NCBI GenBank assembly: GCA_035995885.1 | Contig: DASYKC010000156.1 | Span: 1-64,000, forward strand | Reading direction: 5' to 3' | DNA: 64,000 nt | Origin: Schlegelella_A sp035995885 | GTDB taxonomy: Bacteria > Pseudomonadota > Gammaproteobacteria > Burkholderiales > Burkholderiaceae_C | Shown: positions 45,089 to 53,407 of the stretch, piece by piece | Numbering within the stretch: position 1 is the stretch's first letter | How the letters are laid out: the number at the start of each line of letters is the position of its first letter | Notes under the pieces: generated by a model | What the model saw: the letters and a program-made list of their open reading frames with translations, nothing else | What the model was told of the DNA's origin: nothing | Databases searched by the model: none | Position numbers and translations under genes: made by a program

Positions 45089-45462
45089 AGGTCGGCGGGC
45101 ACCGGCATCGGCCGCTTCTCCGCGAACGCGAGCCAGCCGCGGATGAAGCGATAGAGGTACCAGAGGCCGATCACCGTGTACGCGACGACGCCGGGGAAAA
45201 AGAGCAGCAGCCAAAGCGGCGCGGTCAGCACCAGCCAGAGGACGGTGAACCAGAAGCTGCGCGCCTGCCAGCGGAAATGGCTGCGGAAGAAGTCGTCGGG
45301 CAGGTCCGGGCGCTTGACGTAGTTGATGATCATCGCGATCACCGAGAAGATCCCGCCCGAGAACCACGACGCGGTGTGCAGCGCGTACATGACGTGCGTG
45401 AGCGTGGTCAGGTTCTGGCGCTCGCGGTCGAGCGCCAGGTCGCTGGAAATGACGTCGTTCAT
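45085..45462 (-). CDS. DUF4870-like membrane protein
   Basis: The 125-residue protein has about three transmembrane helices and the conserved FFRSHFRWQARSFWFTVLW segment common to small membrane proteins encoded between hisE and hinT. Function is unknown. It overlaps both neighbours by 4 nt (ATGA), so translation is coupled to histidine genes. Confidence 0.82.
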   Translation of the reverse strand: MNDVISSDLALDRERQNLTTLTHVMYALHTASWFSGGIFSVIAMIINYVKRPDLPDDFFRSHFRWQARSFWFTVLWLVLTAPLWLLLFFPGVVAYTVIGLWYLYRFIRGWLAFAEKRPMPVPADL

Positions 45463-45821
45463 GTTCCGTCCGCCTCTCGTGATGTCATCTTGCGGGCGGC
45501 GAATTCCTCGAGCCCCGACTGGCCTTCGCGCCGCTCGAGCTCGGCCAGGACGTCGCCGGGCGTCAGGCCGTGGCCGGCGAGCGCGATCAGGGTGTGGAAC
45601 CAGAGGTCGGCGACCTCGGCGACGATCCGCTGCGGATCGCCGTCCTTGCACGCCATGACGACCTCGGTCGCCTCTTCGCCGATCTTCTTCAGCACCGCGT
45701 CCTCGCCCTTGGCGACGAGGCGGGCGACGTAGCTCGACGCCGGGTCGGCGCCGCGCCGCGCCGCGACGACGCCGGCGAGCCGTGCCAGCGTCTCGTTGCC
45801 CTGGGCGGTGCGTTCATCCAT
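45459..45821 (-). CDS. hisE: Phosphoribosyl-ATP pyrophosphatase
   Basis: HisE hydrolyses phosphoribosyl-ATP to phosphoribosyl-AMP, the second step of histidine synthesis. The 120-residue all-helical protein has the metal-binding motif KKIGEEATEVVMACKDGD and EVADLWFHTLIAL. It follows hisI by 15 nt. The other his genes presumably lie elsewhere; none is in this window. Confidence 0.96.
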   Translation of the reverse strand: MDERTAQGNETLARLAGVVAARRGADPASSYVARLVAKGEDAVLKKIGEEATEVVMACKDGDPQRIVAEVADLWFHTLIALAGHGLTPGDVLAELERREGQSGLEEFAARKMTSREADGT

Positions 45822-45836
45822 CGCAGTCTCAAGCTC

Positions 45837-46235
45837 TCATTTGTAGAGGCGTTCCGGATCTTTCAAGACCGGATCGACCGCGCGCCAGGCGCCGTTCTCG
45901 TGGCGCTGGAAGAAGCACGAGTGGCGGCCCGTGTGGCAGGCGATCGTCGGCTCGTCCGCGCCGGCGCCGGTCTGCACGACCTTGAGCAGGACGACGTCGT
46001 TGTCGCAGTCGAGGCGAAGCTCCTTCACCTTCTGGACGTTGCCGCTCTCCTCGCCCTTTCGCCACAGGCGCCCGCGCGACCGGCTCCAGTAGACCGCCTC
46101 GCCGAGCTCGGCGGTCTTGGCGAGCGCCTCGCGGTTCATGAAGGCGAGCATGAGGACGTCGTTCGAGCCGACCTCCTGGGCGATCGCCGGAACGAGGCCG
46201 TTCGCGTCCCACTTCACCTCGTCGAGCCAGCTCAT
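45837..46235 (-). CDS. hisI: Phosphoribosyl-AMP cyclohydrolase
   Basis: HisI opens the purine ring of phosphoribosyl-AMP. The 132-residue zinc enzyme shows VLMLAFMNREALAKT, YWSRSRGRLWRKGEESGN, the CDNDVVL metal site and the His-rich ACHTGRHSCFF. It starts 4 nt into the mutT stop region (ATGA overlap). Confidence 0.96.
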   Translation of the reverse strand: MSWLDEVKWDANGLVPAIAQEVGSNDVLMLAFMNREALAKTAELGEAVYWSRSRGRLWRKGEESGNVQKVKELRLDCDNDVVLLKVVQTGAGADEPTIACHTGRHSCFFQRHENGAWRAVDPVLKDPERLYK

Positions 46236-46699
46236 CGCTTCAGTGTATCTGCGGCCTCCGCGGCAACGCAGGTCGGGCCGCTGAATCCCTGCTCGGCGGC
46301 GAACCAGTCGAGCACCGGCATCGTCCCGGGCAGGACCGGCGCGACCGTCACCGGCAGCGTCTGCCACGCCATCGACTGGCCCTCGCGCATCTCGAGCTCG
46401 CCGCGCCAGGCGAGCACCTTGCAGAAGTGGAGGCGGACGCGGGCGTGCGCGTAGTCCATGCGGGTGACGTGCCAGGGCTCGACGTCGACGACGTCGATGC
46501 CGAGCTCCTCGTGCAGCTCGCGCGCGAGCGCGGCGACGACCGACTCGCCGCCCTCGAGCTTGCCGCCCGGGAACTCCCACCAGCCGGCGTAGACCTTGCC
46601 GGCCGGCCGCGAGGTGAGGAGAAAGCGCCCGCGCGCGTCGATCAGCACGCCGACGGCGACATCGACGACGGCGTCGTCGCGCTCGTCGGCCGCGCTCAA
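46232..46699 (-). CDS. mutT: NUDIX hydrolase, MutT-like
   Basis: The 155-residue protein has the Nudix box GGKLEGGESVVAALARELHEELGI and WWEFPGG, as in MutT enzymes that cleave 8-oxo-dGTP. No ATG fits. TTG at 46699 overlaps the stop of the upstream ATPase gene as TTGA, the same coupling as ATGA, and is taken as the start. It ends with a 4-nt overlap with hisI. Confidence 0.9.
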   Translation of the reverse strand: MSAADERDDAVVDVAVGVLIDARGRFLLTSRPAGKVYAGWWEFPGGKLEGGESVVAALARELHEELGIDVVDVEPWHVTRMDYAHARVRLHFCKVLAWRGELEMREGQSMAWQTLPVTVAPVLPGTMPVLDWFAAEQGFSGPTCVAAEAADTLKR

Positions 46700-47577
46700 G
46701 CGTGGCGTCCCGCGTAGTCCCTGGCGAACTGGTAGGCGACGCGGCCCGAGCGCGAGCCGCGCTCGAGCGCCCAGACCAGCGACTCCTGGCGCGCCGCCGC
46801 GACCTGCTCGGCGCCGACGCCGAAGCCGCGCAGCCACTCGGCGACGATCGCCAGGTACTCGTCCTGGCTGAACGGATAAAAGCTGACCCAGAGGCCGAAG
46901 CGCTCGGAAAGCGAGATCTTCTCCTCGATCACCTCGCCGGGGTGGACCTCGCCGTCCTCGGTGTGGCGGTAGCTGAGGTTTTCCTTCATGTACTCGGGCA
47001 GCAGGTGGCGCCGGTTGCTGGTCGCGTAGATCAGGACGTTGTCGGTGCTCTCGGCGACCGAGCCGTCGAGGATCGACTTGAGCGCCTTGTAGCCGGGCTC
47101 GCCCTCGTCGAAGCTGAGGTCGTCGCAGAAGATGACGAAGCGCTCGGCGCGCTCGGCGACGAGGTCGACGAGATCGGGCAGGTCGACCATGTCGCTCTTG
47201 TCGACCTCGATCAGGCGCAGTCCCTGCGGCGCGAACTCGTTCAGGCAGGCCTTGATCAGCGAGCTCTTGCCGGTGCCGCGTGCGCCCGTCAGCAGCACGT
47301 TGTTGGCGGCCTTGCCGGCGACGAACTGCTCGGTGTTGCGGACGATCCTTTCCTTCTGCGCATCGACCTCGACCAGCGAAGCGAGCCGGATCGAGGCGAC
47401 GTGGCGCACCGGCTCGAGACGGCCGCCGCCGGCGCCGCCGCGGGTGCGATAGCGAAACGCCGTCGACGCGTTCCAGTCGGGCGCCGTCAGCGCATGCGGC
47501 AGCACCCCTTCGAGGCGACCGACGAGCGCCTCGACGCGCGCGATCAGCGCCAGCAGCGGAGCAGCGTCGAAGGCCAT
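46696..47577 (-). CDS. DUF815 AAA-type ATPase
   Basis: The 293-residue protein belongs to the DUF815 group of P-loop ATPases: an N-terminal helical part, Walker A LLTGARGTGKSSLIKA, Walker B FVIFCDDLSFDEGE, sensor-like IYATSNRRHLLPE, and SLSERFGLWVSFYPFSQDEYL. Function is not established. It lies 6 nt after pdeM. Frequently found beside mutT in Burkholderiales. Confidence 0.88.
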   Translation of the reverse strand: MAFDAAPLLALIARVEALVGRLEGVLPHALTAPDWNASTAFRYRTRGGAGGGRLEPVRHVASIRLASLVEVDAQKERIVRNTEQFVAGKAANNVLLTGARGTGKSSLIKACLNEFAPQGLRLIEVDKSDMVDLPDLVDLVAERAERFVIFCDDLSFDEGEPGYKALKSILDGSVAESTDNVLIYATSNRRHLLPEYMKENLSYRHTEDGEVHPGEVIEEKISLSERFGLWVSFYPFSQDEYLAIVAEWLRGFGVGAEQVAAARQESLVWALERGSRSGRVAYQFARDYAGRHA

Positions 47578-47583
47578 TCGCGG

Positions 47584-48273
47584 TCAGGCGGCGCGGCGAT
47601 CGCCGGCCTGCATCGGCGCCGGGCTGCGCATCGCCGCGACGGCGCCGTCGGCGATCGCGAAGACGCGATCGCTCGCGCCGGCGCGGATCGGGTGCATGCC
47701 GGTAAAGGCGCCGAACGCGGGCAGCACGCCGACGTCGTCGCCGAGCCAGAAGCACGGCAGGCGCAGGTGGTCGAAGGCGCGGCCGCCGAGGCTGACGCAC
47801 GGATGCAGGTGGCCGGCGAGGACGTAGGCGCCGCGCCGCGGCCGCGGGTGATGGCAGAGGGCGAGGCCGTCGAGCTCGAACGGTTCGTCGACGACGGTCA
47901 TGCCGAGGTACGGCGGCGGGTCGCCGGCGCGGCCGTCGTGGTTGCCGCGGACGAGGACGAGATCGAGCGCCGCATGGGCGCGGCGCCAGCGCGCGACCGC
48001 GCCGAGCGTCGCCGGCGCCTTGGCGTGGGCCGAGTGGAGGAAGTCGCCGAGGAAGACGACGCGGCGCGCCCGCCAGGTCGCGATCAGCGCCGACAGCGCC
48101 GCCAGGGTTTCGCTCGTCGTTCCGCGCGGCACCGGCACGCCGAGGGCGCGGAAGGTGACGGCCTTGCCGATGTGCGCGTCGGCGACGAGCAGCGTGCGGC
48201 TGGCGGCGAGGAACGCCGCCTTCTCGGCCAGCAGCGTCAGCGGCCGGCCGCCGGCGAGGATCGTCGTCGTCAA
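47584..48273 (-). CDS. pdeM: PdeM-type metallophosphatase
   Basis: The 229-residue protein has calcineurin-like metal motifs in order: DAHIGK, FLGDFLHS, RGNHDG, CHHPRP and AGHLHP. It resembles the ligase-associated DNA damage response endonuclease PdeM. Its usual partners (Lhr helicase, ATP-dependent ligase and exonuclease) are not in the window. The start is TTG (48273), as no ATG or GTG is in a sensible position. Confidence 0.82.
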   Translation of the reverse strand: MTTTILAGGRPLTLLAEKAAFLAASRTLLVADAHIGKAVTFRALGVPVPRGTTSETLAALSALIATWRARRVVFLGDFLHSAHAKAPATLGAVARWRRAHAALDLVLVRGNHDGRAGDPPPYLGMTVVDEPFELDGLALCHHPRPRRGAYVLAGHLHPCVSLGGRAFDHLRLPCFWLGDDVGVLPAFGAFTGMHPIRAGASDRVFAIADGAVAAMRSPAPMQAGDRRAA

Positions 48274-48289
48274 GGGCGCCGCCTCTGCG

Positions 48290-49009
48290 TCAGGCCGCGA
48301 ACAGGCGCAGCGCGACGTCGAGGTGCTCGGTCGGGCTCTTCTTGAACCCCGAGCGCGCGAAGCGCTGCAGGCGGCCGATCGCGAAGGCCGTCAGCGCCGA
48401 GGCCTGCGCGTGCGCGTCGACGGTCGGCGTCTGCGAGCCGGCGCCTTCGGCGAGCTGGCGCAGGCTCTGGCGCAGCTGCGACTCGATGCGCTCGAAGAAC
48501 TGGTTCATCCGCGCCGTCAGGCGATCGTTCTCGAAGACGAGCGCGTCGCCGACCATCACCCGCGTCATGCCCGGATTCTTCTCGCCGAACTGGAGCAGCA
48601 CGGCGAGCACCTTCTGCACCTGCACGCGCGGGTCGGTCTCGCGCTCGACGATCTGGTTGACGAGCGTGAAGACGCTCTGCTCGATGAACTCGATCAGGCC
48701 CTCGAACATCTGCGCCTTGCTCGCGAAGTGGCGATAGAGCGCGGCCTCGGAGACATCGAGCTTGGCGGCGAGCGCCGCGGTCGTGACGCGCTCGGCGCCC
48801 GGCTCCTGCAGCATCGTCGCCAGCGTCTCGAGGATTTGGACGCGCCGCTCGCCCGGCCGCGGCCGCTTGCGCGCGGCCGCGGGTAGCGGCACGACCGCGG
48901 CCGGCGTGCCGGGAACGAGCGCTTCGTCGGGAAAGGGAGTGTTGCCGTCGACCGGACCGTCCTCGGAGTCGCCGGAAGCCCCGGCGGGCAGATCTGAGGA
49001 GGGCGTCAT
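48290..49009 (-). CDS. slmA: Nucleoid occlusion factor SlmA (TetR family)
   Basis: The 239-residue protein has a disordered, acidic and Pro/Ala-rich N-terminal extension (about 45 residues), then the SlmA core: RRVQILETLATMLQEPGAERVTTAALAAKLDVSEAALYRHFASKAQMFEGLIEF. SlmA binds chromosomal sites and blocks FtsZ assembly over the nucleoid. It overlaps the upstream HAD gene by 4 nt. Confidence 0.92.
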   Translation of the reverse strand: MTPSSDLPAGASGDSEDGPVDGNTPFPDEALVPGTPAAVVPLPAAARKRPRPGERRVQILETLATMLQEPGAERVTTAALAAKLDVSEAALYRHFASKAQMFEGLIEFIEQSVFTLVNQIVERETDPRVQVQKVLAVLLQFGEKNPGMTRVMVGDALVFENDRLTARMNQFFERIESQLRQSLRQLAEGAGSQTPTVDAHAQASALTAFAIGRLQRFARSGFKKSPTEHLDVALRLFAA

Positions 49010-49920
49010 CGGGGGCGTGTCAGGTGCCGCAGCGCGCCGATTTTGGCATAGAGGTAAAGCGGTTTCGGACAGATGCGACGCGGTGGCGGCGCAGCGCGAA
49101 AGCCGGCATTGAGCCGGTCGCGCAAGGCGCCGCGGAAGCGGCCGCCGAGGTAGCGCTGCATCCAGACCGTTCGCATGCCGATCGAGCGCGCCGCCTTCAG
49201 GTGGACGAGCGTGTCCTCGACCAGGATGCAGCGGCTCGGCGCGACGCCGAGGCGCGCGGCGACCCGGCGCAGCATGCGCGCGTCGGGCTTCGGCCGGAGC
49301 GCGCCGAACATCGTCATGTCCTCGATCGTGATGACGCCGTCGAAGTGACGCAGCAGGCGCAGCGTCGTCAGGACGCGCAACGCATAGGCGCGCGGCGCAT
49401 TGGTGAGGATGAACTTCGGCCCCGGCAGGCGTGCCAGCGCGGCCCGGTCGTGCGTGCTCGTTCGCAAGCGCGCCTCGAGCCCGGGCAGGCGATGCGTCTC
49501 GTCGAGGAAGTGCGCGGCGCGAACGCCATGATGGCGGACCAGCCCGAGCAGCGTGGCGCCGTAGCGCAACCAGTACTTCTGGCGCAGCCGGTCCGCGTCT
49601 TCGCGGCTGACGCCGACGTGCTCGACGACGTAGTCGCCGATCGCGGCGTGCATCGCGCCGAAGGCGGCGTGGCTGGCGTCGTGCAGCGTGTTGTCGAGGT
49701 CGAAAAGCCAGGTGGTGGCCGCGCTGCGGCCGCCACCTGGCTTCGCCGCAGGATTGCACCCTCCCCAGCTTCGCTCCCCTCCCGCCGAGCGGGAGGGGCG
49801 GACGCCTTCAGCGTCCCTTTGCGACAGGGCTTGCGCAGCGCGACGGGCCTTCGCAGAAGGCCGCCCCGCCCTCTCGGAGGGCGGGGCTGGGGTGGGAGCG
49901 ATCCTGTAAGTGCGGAGCAC
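49006..49920 (-). CDS. Pyrimidine 5'-nucleotidase-like HAD hydrolase with unclear start
   Basis: From WLFDLDNTLHDAS onward this is a HAD hydrolase of the pyrimidine 5'-nucleotidase type, with KFILTNAPR, KPDARMLRR and LVEDTLVHLKAA, found beside argB/slmA in Burkholderiales. Upstream, the frame passes through the structured repeat 49744-49920; the first possible start is GTG 49920, and no ATG, GTG or TTG is seen close to the conserved DLDNT. The native start may have been displaced by the repeat, giving a repeat-encoded N-terminus of about 60 residues, or a non-standard start is used. Confidence 0.75.
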   Translation of the reverse strand: MLRTYRIAPTPAPPSERAGRPSAKARRAAQALSQRDAEGVRPSRSAGGERSWGGCNPAAKPGGGRSAATTWLFDLDNTLHDASHAAFGAMHAAIGDYVVEHVGVSREDADRLRQKYWLRYGATLLGLVRHHGVRAAHFLDETHRLPGLEARLRTSTHDRAALARLPGPKFILTNAPRAYALRVLTTLRLLRHFDGVITIEDMTMFGALRPKPDARMLRRVAARLGVAPSRCILVEDTLVHLKAARSIGMRTVWMQRYLGGRFRGALRDRLNAGFRAAPPPRRICPKPLYLYAKIGALRHLTRPR

Positions 49921-49952
49921 GATGATCCGCTCGCTAACGCGAGCGGATCATC
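49705..49952. repeat. Structured repeat between argB and the HAD gene
   Basis: The segment holds consecutive hairpins: 49776-49798 (10-bp stem), 49800-49816 (6 bp), 49846-49862 (7 bp) and 49863-49887 (10 bp). At one edge, 49705-49743 is an 18-bp inverted repeat with one mismatch around a 3-nt loop, covering the first conserved HAD codons. At the other, 49921-49952 is a perfect 14-bp inverted repeat around TAAC spanning the argB stop. It looks like an inserted REP/BIME-type mosaic. Confidence 0.7.
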
Positions 49953-50869
49953 GTTCCGTACGCCTGCTCGGTGAGCACCTCGAGCAGCATCGCGTGCGGG
50001 ACGCGGCCGTCGATGATGTGGACCGTGTTGACGCCGTTCTTGGCCGCGTCGAGCGCCGACTGGATCTTCGGCAGCATGCCGCCCGAGATCGTGCCGTCGG
50101 CGAACAACTCGTCGATCTCGCGCGCGGTGAGGTCGGTGAGGAGCTTGCCGGACTTGTCGAGCACGCCCGGCGTGTTGGTGAGCATCATCAGCTTTTCGGC
50201 CTTCAGCACCTCGGCGAGCTTGCCGGCGACGACGTCGGCGTTGATGTTGTAGTTCTCGTTGTCGGCGCCGAAGCCGAGCGGCGAGATGACCGGGATGAAG
50301 GCGTCGTCCTGCAGCGCCTTGACGACGCTCGGGTCGATCGACTCGATCTCGCCGACCGCGCCGACGTCGTGCTCCTTGCTCGGGTCGTTGAGGTCCATCA
50401 TGCGCAGCTTCTTGGCGCGGATCAGGCCGCCGTCGCGGCCCGTCAAACCGACCGCCTTGCCGCCGGCGACGTTGATCAGGCCGACGATGTCCTGCTGGAC
50501 CTGGCCGGCGAGCACCCACTCGACGACTTCCATCGTCTCGTCGTCGGTGACGCGCATGCCCTGGATGAACTGGCCCTTCTTGCCGATCTTGGCGAGCGCC
50601 TCCTCGATCTGCGGCCCGCCGCCGTGGACGACGACGGGGTTCATGCCGACCAGCTTCAGGAGGACGACGTCCTCGGCGAAATCCTGCTGCAGCGCCGGGT
50701 CGGTCATGGCGTTGCCGCCGTACTTGATGACGATCGTCTTGCCGTGGAACCTGCGGATGTAGGGCAGCGCCTGGGCCAGGATCTCGGCCTTGTCGCGCGG
50801 CGAGACGTGCGAGAGGTCGGGGTCGACAGAAACGGCAACGGCAGCGGCAGCGGGAGGCTCGGCGGTCAT
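49934..50869 (-). CDS. argB: Acetylglutamate kinase
   Basis: ArgB phosphorylates N-acetylglutamate in arginine synthesis. The 311-residue protein has TIVIKYGGNAMTD, VVVHGGGPQIEEAL, the MTNTPGVLDK loop and TVHIIDGRVPHAML. The N-terminal extension (DPDLSHVSPRDKAEILAQALPYIRRFHGK) is typical of arginine-sensitive betaproteobacterial forms. The stop codon lies within a 14-bp perfect hairpin. Divergent from the Bug gene at 50937. Confidence 0.96.
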   Translation of the reverse strand: MTAEPPAAAAVAVSVDPDLSHVSPRDKAEILAQALPYIRRFHGKTIVIKYGGNAMTDPALQQDFAEDVVLLKLVGMNPVVVHGGGPQIEEALAKIGKKGQFIQGMRVTDDETMEVVEWVLAGQVQQDIVGLINVAGGKAVGLTGRDGGLIRAKKLRMMDLNDPSKEHDVGAVGEIESIDPSVVKALQDDAFIPVISPLGFGADNENYNINADVVAGKLAEVLKAEKLMMLTNTPGVLDKSGKLLTDLTAREIDELFADGTISGGMLPKIQSALDAAKNGVNTVHIIDGRVPHAMLLEVLTEQAYGTMIRSR

Positions 50870-50936
50870 GGGCAAGGGGTCCGGGGAAGCTGGCGAATGC
50901 CGCCAGAATCGTAACCTTCGACGGAGACTTCCCCGC

Positions 50937-51938
50937 ATGCAACGCCACTCTCTTTTGCGCCTGCGCCTGCGCCGCGCCGCGACCGCGCTCGCCTTCGTCG
51001 CCGCATCCGGCGCCGTGCCGGCGCAGCCCGCGCCGGCGACCGACTGGCCGAAGGGCCCGGTCCGCATCGTCGTCCCGTACGGCCCGGGCTCGACGCCCGA
51101 CATCATCGCCCGCATCGTCGGCGACAAGCTCGCCAAGCGCACGGGCCAGCCGATGATCGTCGACAACAAGGCGGGCGCGAGCGGCAACCTCGGCACCGAC
51201 GCGATCGCCAAGGCGGCGGCCGACGGCTCGACGATCGGCGTCAGCATCGCCGGCCCGCTCGGCGTCAACGCGCTGCTGTTCAAGAAGATGCCGTACGACG
51301 CCAAGGACCTCGAGCTCGTCAGCATCGCCGCGACGCAGCCGAGCGTTCTCGTCGTCCCGGCGACGCTCGGCGTCGCGACGACCGACGAGCTGGTCGCGCT
51401 GATGAAGAAGAACCCGGGCAAGTACAACTACGCGTCGATGGGCGCGGGCAGCATCTCGCACCTGGCGATGGAGTCGCTGGCGTCGAAGAGCGGCACGAGC
51501 GTTGTCCACGTGCCGTATGCCGGCTCGGGACCGGCGGTGACCGCGCTGCTCTCGGGCAACGCCGACATCGCCGTCCTGCCGGCGGCCGCGGTGATGCCGC
51601 AGATCAAGGCCGGCAAGATCAAGGCGCTCGCGGTGGCGACGGCGAAGCGCTCGGCGGCGCTGCCCGAGCTGCCGACGCTCGCCGAGGCAGGCCTCAAGGA
51701 CATCCAGGCCGATGCCTGGATGGGCTTCGTCGTGCCGGCGAAGACGCCCGACGCCATCGTCAGGCGCCTGCACGCCGAGCTGGTGGCGATCCTCGCCGAC
51801 CCCGAGGTGCGCGAGAAGCTGAAGCTGCAGTACATGGACGTCGTCGCCGACACGCCGGCCGAGGCGCGCGCCGTGCTCGCCGCGGACGTCGAGCGCTGGC
51901 GGCCGATCATCCAGAAGAACAACATCACGCTGGACTAG
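50937..51938 (+). CDS. Bug-family (TctC-like) periplasmic binding protein
   Basis: The 333-residue exported protein has a signal peptide ending near PAQPAPA and the Bug pattern: PVRIVVPYGPGSTPDIIARIVGDKLAKR, VDNKAGASGNLGTDAIAKAAADG, and LPTLAEAGLKDIQADAWMGFVVPAKTP. Bug proteins capture carboxylates or amides, sometimes for TctAB transporters. It is 7 nt before the FAD oxidoreductase gene. The only tctBA genes here are about 44 kb away. Confidence 0.93.
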   Translation: MQRHSLLRLRLRRAATALAFVAASGAVPAQPAPATDWPKGPVRIVVPYGPGSTPDIIARIVGDKLAKRTGQPMIVDNKAGASGNLGTDAIAKAAADGSTIGVSIAGPLGVNALLFKKMPYDAKDLELVSIAATQPSVLVVPATLGVATTDELVALMKKNPGKYNYASMGAGSISHLAMESLASKSGTSVVHVPYAGSGPAVTALLSGNADIAVLPAAAVMPQIKAGKIKALAVATAKRSAALPELPTLAEAGLKDIQADAWMGFVVPAKTPDAIVRRLHAELVAILADPEVREKLKLQYMDVVADTPAEARAVLAADVERWRPIIQKNNITLD

Positions 51939-51945
51939 CCCGGCG

Positions 51946-53310
51946 ATGCACGCGTCGACCGTCGTCGAGCCGGCACGCGCGACCCCGGTCTTTGGCGAGT
52001 ACGACATCGTCGTCCTCGGCGGCGGGCCGGCCGGCATCGCCGCGGCGACGGCGGCGGCGCGGCGCGGCGCGCGCACGCTCGTCGTCGAGCGCTACGGCTT
52101 TCTCGGCGGCATGGGCACCGCGGCCGGCGTCACCAACTTCTGCGGCCTGCACGCCAATGTCCACGGCACGATCCGGCGCGTCGTCCGCGGCGTCGCCGAC
52201 GAGCTGCTCGAGCGCATGCGCGCGCTCGACGGCCTCAGCGAGCCGCATCTCGTGTTCGCCAAGATCTTCGCCCAGGCCTACGACAACGCGGCGCTCAAGT
52301 GCGCGGCCGATGCGATGCTGCTCGCGGCGGGCGCCGAGCTGCTCTTCCATGCGGTCGCGGTCGGCGTCGTGCGCGGCGACACCGGCTCGATCGACGCCTT
52401 GCTCGTCGAGACCCGGTCCGGTCGCTTCGCGATCCGCGCGGCGACCTTCATCGATTGCTCGGGCGACGGCGACCTCGGCCACTTCGCCGGCGTCGCCATG
52501 CAGGCGAGCGGGCCGCTGCTCTTTCCGACGCTGATGTTTCGCGTCGGTCACGTCGACGACGCGCGCGCCGGCGAGGCGTGGCGAACGATCCCGGCGCTGA
52601 TGGACGCGGCCGAGGCGGCCGGCGAGTTCCGCTTCCCGCGCCGCGGCGCGATCGTCCGGCCGCAGCGCCATGGCGGCGAATGGCGCGTCAACGTCACCCA
52701 GCTGAAGAACGCCGACGGCTCGGCGGTCGACGGCACCGACGCGAAGTCGCTCTCGCGCGGCGAGGTCGAGGGCCGGCGCCAGGCGATCGACTACCTGCGC
52801 TTCCTGCGTGCGCGCGTTGCCGGCTTCGAGCGCGCGTACCTGCTCGAGATCGCGCCGCAGGTCGGCATCCGCGAGACGCGCCGGCTCGCCGGCGAGTACG
52901 TGCTGAGCGGCGACGACGTCGTCGCCTGCGCGAGCTTCGCCGATTCGATCGGCGTCAACGGCTGGCCGCTCGAGCTGCACGTCGCCGGCGACGTCGAATG
53001 GCGCTGGCCGCCGATCCCCGAGTCGCGCGGCTTCAACCAGCTGCCGCTGCGCATGCTGCTGCCGCACCGCGACGGCGCCGGCGGCGCGACCAACCTGCTC
53101 ATCGCCGGCCGCTGCGCCTCGATGAGCCACGACGGCCAGTCGGCGGCGCGCGTCTCGGGCGCCTGCTTCGCGATGGGCCAGGCGGCGGGCACGCTCGCCG
53201 CCCTCGCCGGCCGCTCGCTCGGCCTGCGCGAGGTACCGGTCGAGACCCTGCAGGCGGCGCTGCGTGCCGACGGCGCCTACCTCGGCGACGGCGCGCTGCC
53301 GGAAGCGTGA
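51946..53310 (+). CDS. FAD-dependent oxidoreductase
   Basis: The 454-residue protein opens with the dinucleotide motif DIVVLGGGPAGIAAATAAARRGA, a GFLGGMGTAAGV loop, FIDCSGDGDLGHFAGV, and the C-terminal FAD site LLIAGRCASMSHDGQSAARVSGACFAMGQAAG, the pattern of the FAD_oxidored (PF12831-like) family. Substrate unknown. It is co-transcribed with the Bug protein, suggesting that it acts on what that protein imports. Confidence 0.85.
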   Translation: MHASTVVEPARATPVFGEYDIVVLGGGPAGIAAATAAARRGARTLVVERYGFLGGMGTAAGVTNFCGLHANVHGTIRRVVRGVADELLERMRALDGLSEPHLVFAKIFAQAYDNAALKCAADAMLLAAGAELLFHAVAVGVVRGDTGSIDALLVETRSGRFAIRAATFIDCSGDGDLGHFAGVAMQASGPLLFPTLMFRVGHVDDARAGEAWRTIPALMDAAEAAGEFRFPRRGAIVRPQRHGGEWRVNVTQLKNADGSAVDGTDAKSLSRGEVEGRRQAIDYLRFLRARVAGFERAYLLEIAPQVGIRETRRLAGEYVLSGDDVVACASFADSIGVNGWPLELHVAGDVEWRWPPIPESRGFNQLPLRMLLPHRDGAGGATNLLIAGRCASMSHDGQSAARVSGACFAMGQAAGTLAALAGRSLGLREVPVETLQAALRADGAYLGDGALPEA

Positions 53311-53407
53311 AGGCTCTTGCATTCGCGCCGCCGCGCCTGACGTCGTTCTCTGTAATCATCGGCTGCGTGGCACAGACCAAGCAGCATTTGACCAAGCGAG
53401 AGCCATC

